In this document: positions 55,745 to 64,000 of the stretch, one piece after another
How positions within the stretch are numbered: position 1 is the stretch's first letter
Layout: each line of letters opens with the position of its first letter
Source: Ewingella americana ATCC 33852
GTDB taxonomy: Bacteria > Pseudomonadota > Gammaproteobacteria > Enterobacterales > Enterobacteriaceae
Assembly: GCF_000735345.1 (NCBI RefSeq)
Contig: NZ_JMPJ01000017.1
Location: forward strand, 1 to 64,000
Length of the DNA stretch: 64,000 bases
Reading direction: 5' to 3'
Program-made: the position numbers and the translations under genes
The notes under the pieces: generated by a model
Database searches by the model: none
What the model was told of the DNA's origin: nothing
What the model saw: the letters and a program-made list of their open reading frames with translations, nothing else

Positions 55745-56307
55745 ATTGACAGCCCTTTGGCGTCCTCCAGCTTGCCCTGTGCCAGCAGAATTAGGTCACA
55801 TATTTCGCGTACTGCGCCACGCCCACCGGGGATTTGGGTTACATAATGCGCCTTAGGAAGCAGGATTGGGTGCGCATCTTTTACGGCAACAGACAGACCT
55901 ACTTCAGCCATCACCGGCCAGTCAATCAGGTCATCACCAATATAGGCAACTTCATCAGCCTGTAGGGACAGTGTATCTAACAGTTCGCGGAAGGCCAAAA
56001 GCTTATCTGACTGCCCCTGATAAAGGTGGCGAATTCCCAGCGTCTTGGCGCGGTCTTCCAGCAATTTTGCATTTCTGCCGGTAATGATCGCCACTTCGAT
56101 ATCGGACGTCAGCAGGCAGCGAATGCCGTAGCCGTCGCGTACGTTGAAGGTTTTCAGCTCTTCGCCTTGGTTGCCCATATAAATCAGGCCGTCAGACATC
56201 ACGCCGTCCACATCACAAATCAGCAGGCGAATGGACTTGGCTCGCTCCAGCACATTAGCGCTGACCGGGCCGTAACAAGTATCCACCGTAGCTGCTTTAA
56301 TACTCAT
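55741..56307 (-). CDS. kdsC: 3-deoxy-D-manno-octulosonate 8-phosphate phosphatase KdsC
   Basis: 188-aa HAD-family phosphatase that releases Kdo from Kdo-8-phosphate, for the LPS inner core. Motif I is LLICDVDGVMSDGL with the nucleophile aspartate; VAIITGRNAK and VAYIGDDLIDWPVM supply motifs II and IV. It is a C0-type HAD without a cap domain, active as a tetramer. It follows kdsD by 16 bases and is four-base coupled to lptC. Confidence 0.97.
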   Translation of the reverse strand: MSIKAATVDTCYGPVSANVLERAKSIRLLICDVDGVMSDGLIYMGNQGEELKTFNVRDGYGIRCLLTSDIEVAIITGRNAKLLEDRAKTLGIRHLYQGQSDKLLAFRELLDTLSLQADEVAYIGDDLIDWPVMAEVGLSVAVKDAHPILLPKAHYVTQIPGGRGAVREICDLILLAQGKLEDAKGLSI

Positions 56308-56323
56308 TCAGGGCATTCCTCAA

Positions 56324-57310
56324 TTAAACTACGCCAGCGCGCAGCATGTCGTGCATATGTAACACACCCAACAAATGGTCGCCATCGGCAACCATCACGC
56401 AGGTAATGTGTCGGTCCTGCATCAAGTTTAGGGCATCAACGGCCAGTAAATTCGGGCGAACGCGAATTCCACCCGGGGTCATGACATCAGCAATAGACGC
56501 CTCACTGATGTTGACGCCCATATCGAAGATGCGTCGCAAGTCGCCATCCGTGAAGATGCCTTCGATTTTCATCAGGTCATCGCAAATGATGGTCATGCCG
56601 AGATTTTTGCGGGTGATCTCCAGCAGGGCGTCGCGCAGAGAAGCGTCGCGGCTGACATGGGGGATTTCGCTCCCAGTGTGCATGATATCGCTGACGCGCA
56701 GCAGAAGCTTACGGCCAAGTGCTCCGCCGGGGTGCGACATGGCGAAGTCTTCCTCCGTGAAGCCGCGAGCCTGCAATAGCGCCACGGCCAGCGCGTCGCC
56801 CATTACCATCACCGCGGTGGTGCTGGAGGTCGGCGCGAGTCCGAGCGGGCAAGCTTCTTCAGGGACGCGCACGCAGATATGCACATCGGCGGCTTTGCCC
56901 ATCGAGCTTTCCGGGTTGGCTGTCATGCAAATCAGGGGGATAGAAAGGCGCTTCAGCACTGGGATCAGCGCCAGTATTTCGTGCGACTCGCCGGAGTTGG
57001 AAATCAGGATAACGATGTCTTGTTTCGACACCATGCCCAAATCGCCATGGCTGGCCTCGCCCGGATGGACGAAGAATGCTGGCGTGCCGGTGCTGGCGAA
57101 GGTTGCCGCCATTTTGCGCCCGACGTGGCCTGATTTGCCCATGCCCATCACCACTATTTTACCGGCGCAGGCGAACATCTTTTCACACGCGCGGGTAAAA
57201 TCGTCATTGATGTATTGGTCGAGTTGCTCCAGTCCTTCGCGTTCCGTCTTCAGCACTGCTTTTCCTGCGGACTGATAATCAAACCCGCGTTCTGGCTCGA
57301 AATTTCCCAT
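56324..57310 (-). CDS. kdsD: D-arabinose 5-phosphate isomerase KdsD
   Basis: 328-aa isomerase turning ribulose 5-phosphate into arabinose 5-phosphate, the first step to Kdo. An SIS domain (VVMGMGKSGHVGRKMAATF, ISNSGESHEI) is joined to two CBS domains (about residues 205-325, ending LLGVLHMHDMLRAGVV). Start at 57310 (MGNFEPERGFDY) gives the length of E. coli KdsD; a TTG seven codons earlier overlaps the yrbG stop and is less likely. It lies between yrbG and kdsC, the usual place. Confidence 0.97.
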   Translation of the reverse strand: MGNFEPERGFDYQSAGKAVLKTEREGLEQLDQYINDDFTRACEKMFACAGKIVVMGMGKSGHVGRKMAATFASTGTPAFFVHPGEASHGDLGMVSKQDIVILISNSGESHEILALIPVLKRLSIPLICMTANPESSMGKAADVHICVRVPEEACPLGLAPTSSTTAVMVMGDALAVALLQARGFTEEDFAMSHPGGALGRKLLLRVSDIMHTGSEIPHVSRDASLRDALLEITRKNLGMTIICDDLMKIEGIFTDGDLRRIFDMGVNISEASIADVMTPGGIRVRPNLLAVDALNLMQDRHITCVMVADGDHLLGVLHMHDMLRAGVV

Positions 57311-57327
57311 TTTTTCTTCCTGATGGG

Positions 57328-58305
57328 TCAAAAATCAACGCTGCCCGGCACAAAGTAGAGCAACGCGAGGTAGGCGACAAAGCCACATAATAACAAGGTT
57401 CCCGCCAGATGACCGATGCGATGTTTGCGCATCAGGCACAGGCCGGTTAGCACCACGCTGACGGCTAACATCACCCAGTAATCGCGGTGGAACGCCTCCG
57501 GGCTAAACGACCCGGGCGCAACCAGCGCCGGTAGGCCTAGCACCAAGCAGGTGTTAAAGATGTTGGCACCAATAATATTACCCAGCGCGATGTCGTCTTC
57601 GCCTTTCACCGCGCCCGCAATAAAGGTCGCCAGCTCAGGCAGGCTGGTGCCGATAGCCACCACCGTCAAACCAATGATCAGTTCGCTGACGCCAAAGTAG
57701 CGGGCGATCACCGTCGAGTTATCAACAATCATGCTCGACGCCAGCGGCATAATAATGAAGCCCAGCGCCAGCCATAGGAAAGCCACCGTATTGCTGCTGT
57801 CCTGCGGAAGTTCCGCCATCTGTTCATAAGTCAAGGTGTCCAACCCTTGCTTCTCTGCGGCGCGGGCGATTTTTATCATTAAGATGACAAAAATCGCGGC
57901 ACTCGCTAGTAATAGCAAGCCGTCGGTTCTGCTCAGTTCACCATCACTAAGCAGAAAACCACAGAGCACGGTGACCAGTAACAATAAAGGGAGTTCGCGA
58001 CGCAAGATATCAGAACGAACGGAAAGTGGATGAATTAGGGCCGCTCCGCCCAAAATCAGAAGAATATTAATGATATTTGAACCAATGGCATTACCCACGG
58101 CTAAATCCATCTGGTCATTAATCGCGGCAGTGGTAGAGACCACGAGCTCTGGCAGGGAGATGCCGATACCTACGACGGTCATACCAATAATTAATGGCGG
58201 GATGCCAATTGAGCGGGCGAGAACGGCGGCTCCGTACACTAATCGATCGGCGGCATAAACCAGAAGCAGTAGGCCGACAACCATGAGTACGATAGCGAGA
58301 AGCAT
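57328..58305 (-). CDS. yrbG: calcium/sodium antiporter YrbG
   Basis: 325-aa inner-membrane exchanger of the CaCA family. The two inverted alpha-repeats are seen as GNAIGSNIINILLILGGA (first half) and GNIIGANIFNTCLVLGLP (second half), with acidic GISLPELVVST and GTSLPELATF motifs for cation binding. About ten membrane helices. It is first in the yrbG-kdsD-kdsC-lptCAB order on the minus strand, divergent from mlaFEDCB. Confidence 0.95.
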   Translation of the reverse strand: MLLAIVLMVVGLLLLVYAADRLVYGAAVLARSIGIPPLIIGMTVVGIGISLPELVVSTTAAINDQMDLAVGNAIGSNIINILLILGGAALIHPLSVRSDILRRELPLLLLVTVLCGFLLSDGELSRTDGLLLLASAAIFVILMIKIARAAEKQGLDTLTYEQMAELPQDSSNTVAFLWLALGFIIMPLASSMIVDNSTVIARYFGVSELIIGLTVVAIGTSLPELATFIAGAVKGEDDIALGNIIGANIFNTCLVLGLPALVAPGSFSPEAFHRDYWVMLAVSVVLTGLCLMRKHRIGHLAGTLLLCGFVAYLALLYFVPGSVDF

Positions 58306-58615
58306 GAAAAGTCCTTTAATTAGGTATAATGCGAGGTTCGTAACTCGAACAGGCGACCAAAATGGAAGTCAAAAATGATCAACATGCTACTAACGGCCTA
58401 AATACAGCCAGTCAAAGCTGCTATATGTTAGACGAATTGTTGATTTGTTTTAATCGGGTTTTCGAAGATTTTGACCCTCTGCCATAGAAAAGTAAATCAA
58501 TGGCAACTTTGGTGACGCAAACGCGGTAAGTTTTTGTAAAAATACCGGAGTTATGCGCCGATCCCTCTAACATCAGGGGTATCGTAAGCTGAAACAGTCC
58601 GAAGGGATAAACTGA
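58306..58615. other. divergent region yrbG / mlaF
   Basis: 310 bases between divergent essential-envelope operons. TATAAT on the plus strand at 58325-58330 is a possible -10, but I see no well-spaced -35. No gene is evident; a 69-codon frame on the minus strand (58421-58630) crosses the mlaF start and is rejected. Confidence 0.5.
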
Positions 58616-59419
58616 ATGAGTCAGAGCCAATCGAATCTGGTCGAGATCAAAGGCATGAGCTTCATGCGCGGCGATCGTCCCATTTTCGAAGAGATAAACA
58701 TGACGGTGCCACGCGGCAAAGTCACTGCCATCATGGGGCCATCAGGGATCGGTAAAACCACCTTGTTGCGTCTCATTGGCGGCCAGTTAGCACCAGACAG
58801 TGGTGAAATCTGGTTCGATGGGGAAAATATCCCTGCCTTATCACGCAGTAAGCTCTACGAATCACGTAAAAAAATGAGCATGCTGTTTCAGTCCGGTGCA
58901 TTGTTCACCGACCTCAATGTGTTTGAAAATGTCGCCTTCCCGCTGCGTGAACACAGCAAGCTGCCTGAAGAGCTGCTGCGTAGCACTGTGACCATGAAGC
59001 TCGAGGCCGTAGGCCTGCGCGGAGCCGGGGAACTGATGCCCGCGGAGCTGTCCGGCGGTATGGCGCGTCGCGTCGCCTTGGCTCGTGCCATTGCGCTTGA
59101 TCCCGAACTCATCATGTTCGACGAACCTTTTGTCGGCCAAGACCCCATCACCATGGGCGTCTTGGTGAAGCTTATTGATGAGCTTAATCATGCACTTGGC
59201 GTTACCTGTATCGTCGTATCGCACGACGTTCCCGAAGTCCTGAGCATCGCCGACTATGCTTATATTGTGGCGGCTCAGCACGTTATTGCGGAAGGAACGA
59301 CAGAGGAATTGCAGAACAATCCTGACCCACGCGTCCGCCAGTTCTTGGACGGCATCGCGGATGGTCCGGTGCCTTTCCGGTTCCCAGCGGGTGATTATAA
59401 AACCGAGCTGCTTGGATGA
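58616..59419 (+). CDS. mlaF: phospholipid transport ATPase MlaF
   Basis: 267-aa ABC ATPase of the Mla complex that keeps phospholipids out of the outer leaflet. Walker A is AIMGPSGIGKTTLLRL, signature LSGGMARRVALARA and Walker B LIMFDEPFVGQDP. A C-terminal extension (from about residue 245) wraps the partner subunit, as in E. coli MlaF. First gene of mlaFEDCB. Confidence 0.98.
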   Translation: MSQSQSNLVEIKGMSFMRGDRPIFEEINMTVPRGKVTAIMGPSGIGKTTLLRLIGGQLAPDSGEIWFDGENIPALSRSKLYESRKKMSMLFQSGALFTDLNVFENVAFPLREHSKLPEELLRSTVTMKLEAVGLRGAGELMPAELSGGMARRVALARAIALDPELIMFDEPFVGQDPITMGVLVKLIDELNHALGVTCIVVSHDVPEVLSIADYAYIVAAQHVIAEGTTEELQNNPDPRVRQFLDGIADGPVPFRFPAGDYKTELLG

Positions 59420-59434
59420 TGGAGTTGTATATCA

Positions 59435-60217
59435 ATGTTAATTAAGGCATTAGCCTCAACGGGCCGCCGTGGCATTCAAACTTGCGCCTCTTTTGGTCGC
59501 GCCGGTTTGATGCTGTTCCGCGCCTTGGTCGGTAAGCCACAGTTTGCCAAGCAGTGGCCGTTGCTGCTCAAACAGCTGTACAGCGTGGGCGTGCTGTCAC
59601 TGCTGATCATTTTGGTTTCAGGCCTGTTTATCGGCATGGTGCTGGGACTGCAAGGTTACATCGTTCTGACCACCTACAGTGCTGAAGCCAGTCTGGGCAT
59701 GATGGTGGCGCTCTCTTTGCTTCGCGAATTGGGTCCGGTGGTCACGGCTCTGCTGTTTGCCGGGCGCGCGGGTTCAGCCTTGACGGCTGAAATCGGCCTG
59801 ATGAAAGCCACAGAGCAGATCTCAAGCTTAGAGATGATGGCGATTGACCCGCTGCGTCGCGTCGTCGCGCCACGTTTCTGGGCCGGGATGATCTCCATGC
59901 CACTGCTTACCGCCATTTTTGTCGCGGTGGGGATTTGGGGCGGCTCTCTGGTCGGCGTGAACTGGAAAGGTATCGACAGCGGCTTCTTCTGGTCGGCGAT
60001 GCAAAGTGCAGTAGAATGGCGTCATGACCTGCTCAACTGCTTGATTAAAAGCGTAGTTTTCGCCATCACCGTGACCTGGATTGCGCTTTTCAATGGTTAT
60101 GATGCTATCCCAACTTCGGAAGGGATTAGCCGGGCAACGACTCGTACCGTGGTGCATTCGTCTTTGGCGGTGCTGGGATTAGATTTTGTGCTGACAGCAC
60201 TGATGTTTGGGAATTAA
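59435..60217 (+). CDS. mlaE: phospholipid transport permease MlaE
   Basis: 260-aa inner-membrane permease, the core of the MlaFEDB complex. It has about five membrane helices; the block [20 protein letters not shown] and the coupling helix region [20 protein letters not shown] are family signatures. It lies 15 bases after mlaF and 3 bases before mlaD, so stoichiometric expression is expected. Confidence 0.98.
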   Translation: MLIKALASTGRRGIQTCASFGRAGLMLFRALVGKPQFAKQWPLLLKQLYSVGVLSLLIILVSGLFIGMVLGLQGYIVLTTYSAEASLGMMVALSLLRELGPVVTALLFAGRAGSALTAEIGLMKATEQISSLEMMAIDPLRRVVAPRFWAGMISMPLLTAIFVAVGIWGGSLVGVNWKGIDSGFFWSAMQSAVEWRHDLLNCLIKSVVFAITVTWIALFNGYDAIPTSEGISRATTRTVVHSSLAVLGLDFVLTALMFGN

Positions 60218-60220
60218 TCG

Positions 60221-60769
60221 ATGCAAACGAAAAAGAGTGAAATTTGGGTTGGCGCATTTTTGATAATCGCCCTGTGCGCCGTGTTATTCCTTTGCCTCAA
60301 AGTGGCTGATATTCGTTCGCTCGGTTCAGAACCGACTTACCGTATCTCTGCCACCTTTGACAACATCGGTGGCCTGAAAGCGGGCTCTCCGGTCAAAGTG
60401 GGCGGCGTGGTGATTGGCCGCGTGAGCGCCATTACCCTCGATAAAAACTACTCGCCTAAAGTTGAGATGGATATCGAGCAGAAATACAACCAGATCCCGA
60501 GCACCAGTACCTTGGCGATTCGCACATCTGGCCTGTTGGGCGAGCAGTTCTTGGCCCTGAACATAGGTTTTGAAGACCCAGAGATGGGAACGACTATCCT
60601 TAAAGATGGCGGTTCAATTCAGGACACCAAATCAGCTTTAGTTCTGGAAGACCTTATCGGCCAATTCCTGTACAAGAGCGGTAACGATGGTAAAGATGCG
60701 AAATCTGGTGACGCGCAAGCCGCGCCAGATGCTGTATCAGCCCCACAACCTGCGGCCCCAAGTCATTAA
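60221..60769 (+). CDS. mlaD: phospholipid transport MCE-domain protein MlaD
   Basis: 182-aa protein with one N-terminal membrane anchor (about residues 8-28) and one MCE domain (YRISATFDNIGGLKAGSPVK, GVVIGRVSAITLD). Six copies form a hydrophobic ring through which lipids pass to MlaC. The C-terminal tail is Ala/Pro-rich. It corresponds to E. coli MlaD (183 aa). Confidence 0.97.
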   Translation: MQTKKSEIWVGAFLIIALCAVLFLCLKVADIRSLGSEPTYRISATFDNIGGLKAGSPVKVGGVVIGRVSAITLDKNYSPKVEMDIEQKYNQIPSTSTLAIRTSGLLGEQFLALNIGFEDPEMGTTILKDGGSIQDTKSALVLEDLIGQFLYKSGNDGKDAKSGDAQAAPDAVSAPQPAAPSH

Positions 60770-60808
60770 GTAGTTTCCATCGCAAAGCTTTATTAAGAGG
60801 AGCAAGGC

Positions 60809-61441
60809 ATGTTTAAACGTATTATTTTAGCCACTCTGCTGGTGGTAATGGCACCCCTTGCCAATGCGGCAGTTGACCAGACCAACCCTTATAGCGTGAT
60901 GAACGAAGCGGCGAAGAATACCTTCACCCGCCTCAAAACCGATCAGCCGAAAATTAAGCAGGATCCCAACTATCTGCGCACCATCGTGCGTGAAGAACTG
61001 CTGCCTTTCGTGCAGGTGAAATACGCGGGCGCACTGGTGCTGGGCCGTTACTACAAAGACGCTACCCCTGCTCAGCGTGATGCTTACTTCAAAGCTTTCG
61101 GCGACTACCTGCAACAGGCTTACGGTCAGGCTCTGGCGTTGTACCGCGACCAGACTTATCAGGTGCAACCTGAGCAGTCCTATGCCGGTCAGGACATTAT
61201 CGCCATCCGCGTAACCATCATCGACCAGCACGGTCGCCCGCCGGTTCGCCTCGATTTCCAATGGCGTAAAAACAGCCAGAGTGGCAACTGGCAGGCGTAT
61301 GACATGATTGCCGAAGGCGTCAGCATGATCTCTACCAAGCAGAACGAGTGGGCAGACATCTTGCGCCAGAAAGGCATTGATGGCCTGACTGAGCGTCTGA
61401 AACAAGCCGCTGCGCAGCCAATCACTCTGGATCAAAAATGA
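60809..61441 (+). CDS. mlaC: periplasmic phospholipid-binding protein MlaC
   Basis: 210-aa periplasmic carrier that shuttles phospholipid between the outer-membrane MlaA complex and MlaD. The signal peptide ([20 protein letters not shown]) ends at ANA-AVDQ. The Tgt2/MlaC fold block [21 protein letters not shown] follows. Its last bases overlap the mlaB start (ATGA). Confidence 0.97.
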   Translation: MFKRIILATLLVVMAPLANAAVDQTNPYSVMNEAAKNTFTRLKTDQPKIKQDPNYLRTIVREELLPFVQVKYAGALVLGRYYKDATPAQRDAYFKAFGDYLQQAYGQALALYRDQTYQVQPEQSYAGQDIIAIRVTIIDQHGRPPVRLDFQWRKNSQSGNWQAYDMIAEGVSMISTKQNEWADILRQKGIDGLTERLKQAAAQPITLDQK

Positions 61442-61731
61442 AAGGCCAACTGAGCTGGGAACATCAACCGCCGCGCCTGATTTTGCGCGGTGAGTTGGAT
61501 CGCGAAACCCTGCTGCCCTTATGGAACCAACGCCTGACTTTGATGACCGGCGTTAACACCGTGGATGTTGCTGGCCTTGAGCGCGTGGATTCTGCCGGAT
61601 TGGCGATGCTGGTTCACCTGCGTGAACTGGCGGAGCAGGGCGGAGGCTCGCTCAGCGTCACCGGCATGACCGATCGTTTGAGCACTTTGATCGCACTCTA
61701 CAATTTGCAGGACATTATTCCTGTTAACTAA
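61438..61731 (+). CDS. mlaB: STAS-domain subunit MlaB
   Basis: 97-aa cytoplasmic STAS-domain protein that binds MlaF and is needed for complex assembly. The core [21 protein letters not shown] carries the conserved VDSAG turn with the key serine. Length equals E. coli MlaB. Last gene of the operon, followed by an intrinsic terminator. Confidence 0.96.
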   Translation: MKGQLSWEHQPPRLILRGELDRETLLPLWNQRLTLMTGVNTVDVAGLERVDSAGLAMLVHLRELAEQGGGSLSVTGMTDRLSTLIALYNLQDIIPVN

Positions 61732-61815
61732 ATGTGCTTTCTATGCCGGATAAAATAAGGCAATAGATACCGTGAGTTAGCCTGAAGTCATGGCAAAAGC
61801 GGCATCCAGACCGAC

Positions 61816-61852
61816 AAGCCCCTGCGCGAAACTCTCGAACAGGGGCTTTTTC
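61816..61852 (+). terminator. terminator of mlaFEDCB
   Basis: AAGCCCCTG and CAGGGGCTT pair around a 15-base loop and are followed by TTTT, 85 bases past the mlaB stop. Confidence 0.9.
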
Positions 61853-61923
61853 ATGGTTTAAGAGTTGGCCGGATCTCTATAAGATGTTCGGCTGTTATGA
61901 TCTCTTCAGAAGAATCGATTCCT

Positions 61924-62178
61924 ATGGACACTAACGAAATTAAAGACGTGCTGATGAACGCATTGGCATTGGATGAAGCTCACATCACTGGCGACGGTAG
62001 CCATTTTCAGGCCATCGTGGTCGGCGCAATGTTTGACGGCATGAGCCGCGTCAAGAAGCAGCAAACCGTGTACGCCCCGCTGATGGAATACATCGCTGAT
62101 AACCGTATCCACGCGCTTTCTATCAAGGCTTATACCCCTGAAGAATGGCAGCGCGATCGCAAACTGAACGGTTTTTAA
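61924..62178 (+). CDS. ibaG: BolA-family iron-sulfur protein IbaG
   Basis: 84-aa BolA-like protein, linked to acid resistance and iron-sulfur cluster handling with monothiol glutaredoxins. The block [20 protein letters not shown] carries the conserved histidine, and the C-terminal [15 protein letters not shown] is IbaG-specific. I use ATG 61924; an in-frame start nine codons earlier (61897) is possible, since E. coli IbaG is 89 aa. It lies directly upstream of murA, the conserved pair. Confidence 0.95.
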   Translation: MDTNEIKDVLMNALALDEAHITGDGSHFQAIVVGAMFDGMSRVKKQQTVYAPLMEYIADNRIHALSIKAYTPEEWQRDRKLNGF

Positions 62179-62201
62179 GCTGACAGTTGCGCAATATTTG
62201 A

Positions 62202-63494
<1,293 letters not shown>

Positions 63495-63534
63495 TTCAGC
63501 CTAAAAGCCCGCTGCATCTTGGCGGGCCACGTAT

Positions 63535-63569
63535 AAAAAAGCCGGAAGAGTGAATCTTCCGGCTTTTTT
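63535..63569. terminator. bidirectional terminator between murA and degS
   Basis: AAAAAAGCCGGAAGA and TCTTCCGGCTTTTTT form a 15-bp stem with a 5-base loop, with T-runs on both strands. Confidence 0.93.
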
Positions 63570-63611
63570 ATCTGCGCGATTTCATCGCCAGAGAAGGCTA
63601 AACCCGCCCGC

Positions 63612-64000
63612 TTAGTGTGTCGGGTATTCCTGAATCGTGACCTGTAGAGCAATCTTCTTACCGTCGCGCATGATCTCAACCGGGATAACCGTGCCGGGGC
63701 GAATCTCCGCCACTTGGTCCATGGTCTCAATGGCTGACACCGCCGGTTTGCCGTTAACGCTGACAATCACGTCGCTGACCACGATACCCGCATTGGCCGC
63801 CGGACCGTTTGGCGTCACTTCATTAACGATAATGCCCTGAATTCTATCCAAACCGGTATTCGGCCCGTGCAGAGGAGAAGCCTCGCGCCCGCCAATGCCG
63901 ATATAACCACGGATAACCCGACCATCGCGGATAAGCTTGCCCATCACCTTGGTCGCCAAGGCAGTCGGAATGGCGAAGCCGATACCTTCTGGCGTCGCGC
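63612..64000 (-). CDS. degS: envelope-stress protease DegS, 3' part only
   Basis: The C-terminal 129 residues or so of DegS, which senses misfolded outer-membrane proteins and cuts RseA to release sigma-E. The frame enters from the window edge in the middle of the protease domain (ATPEGIGFAIPTALATKVMG) and continues through the PDZ domain (GYIGIGGREAS, VNEVTPNGPAANAGIVVSD). The end VTIQEYPTH is DegS-like. The catalytic triad lies outside the window, so it cannot be checked here. Confidence 0.96.
   Translation of the reverse strand, partial: ATPEGIGFAIPTALATKVMGKLIRDGRVIRGYIGIGGREASPLHGPNTGLDRIQGIIVNEVTPNGPAANAGIVVSDVIVSVNGKPAVSAIETMDQVAEIRPGTVIPVEIMRDGKKIALQVTIQEYPTH

Noticed and set aside
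56324-57331. Longer kdsD starting at a TTG that overlaps yrbG
   Set aside because: The ATG at 57310 gives the length and N terminus of E. coli KdsD, and the upstream codons overlap the yrbG stop.

Overview
The window is a chromosomal segment of a gamma-proteobacterium of the order Enterobacterales. Nearly all core genes look like E. coli K-12 proteins with conserved order, but msrPQ sits between aroQ and acuI, a secreted barnase sits beside yhcO, and an aap amino-acid transporter is present. That suggests a Yersiniaceae-type genome (Serratia, Rahnella, Ewingella or Rouxiella relatives). The genus is inference. I saw no rRNA, tRNA, CRISPR array, insertion sequence or phage gene.

Layout. 0.2-4.7 kb (minus strand): aapJQMP, a general L-amino-acid ABC importer behind a sigma-54 promoter with two NtrC-like sites; aapP carries a one-base frameshift. 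4.8-7.9 kb: a glutamine-amidotransferase-like protein, lpxP and the bestrophin yneE. 7.9-17.7 kb (minus): dusB-fis, prmA, panF, yhdT, accBC, aroQ, msrPQ and acuI. 17.9-30.6 kb (plus): csrD, mreBCD, maf (yhdE), rng, yhdP (broken by an in-frame stop) and tldD. 30.7-40.7 kb: aaeR and aaeXAB, a succinate-semialdehyde dehydrogenase-like gene, barnase and barstar, darP, pmbA (tldE), cybC and rnk. 41.1-50.2 kb: an accessory catabolic and transport cluster. 50.2-64 kb: npr, rapZ, ptsN, hpf, rpoN, lptBAC, kdsC, kdsD and yrbG on the minus strand; mlaFEDCB, ibaG and murA on the plus strand; the 3' part of degS at the edge.

The most interesting region is 41.1-50.2 kb. It encodes a stand-alone PRD protein, an SFCGS-family protein, DUF4312, two membrane proteins (DUF4311 and DUF4310), an amidohydrolase/deacetylase, a DgaE-type PLP ammonia lyase, a DgaF-type KDGP aldolase, a secreted beta-propeller lactonase and a PRD/EIIB/EIIA regulator. 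The enzymes point to breakdown of an N-acylated 2-amino-aldonate to pyruvate and glyceraldehyde 3-phosphate. The DUF431x proteins look like an uncharacterised transporter. No kinase or ordinary PTS permease is present to make the 6-phosphate that DgaE and DgaF homologues use. The SFCGS protein matches the RpiB/LacAB sugar-phosphate isomerase pattern around its cysteine, which suggests a divergent isomerase-like subunit.

The core part is rich in cell-envelope functions: LPS acylation (lpxP), Kdo synthesis (kdsCD), LPS transport (lptABC), phospholipid transport (mla, broken yhdP), peptidoglycan precursor synthesis (murA), cell shape (mreBCD) and envelope stress (degS). It also carries nitrogen-PTS and nitrogen sigma-factor genes (ptsN, npr, rapZ, rpoN). 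The rpoN product is the sigma factor that the proposed aap promoter would need.
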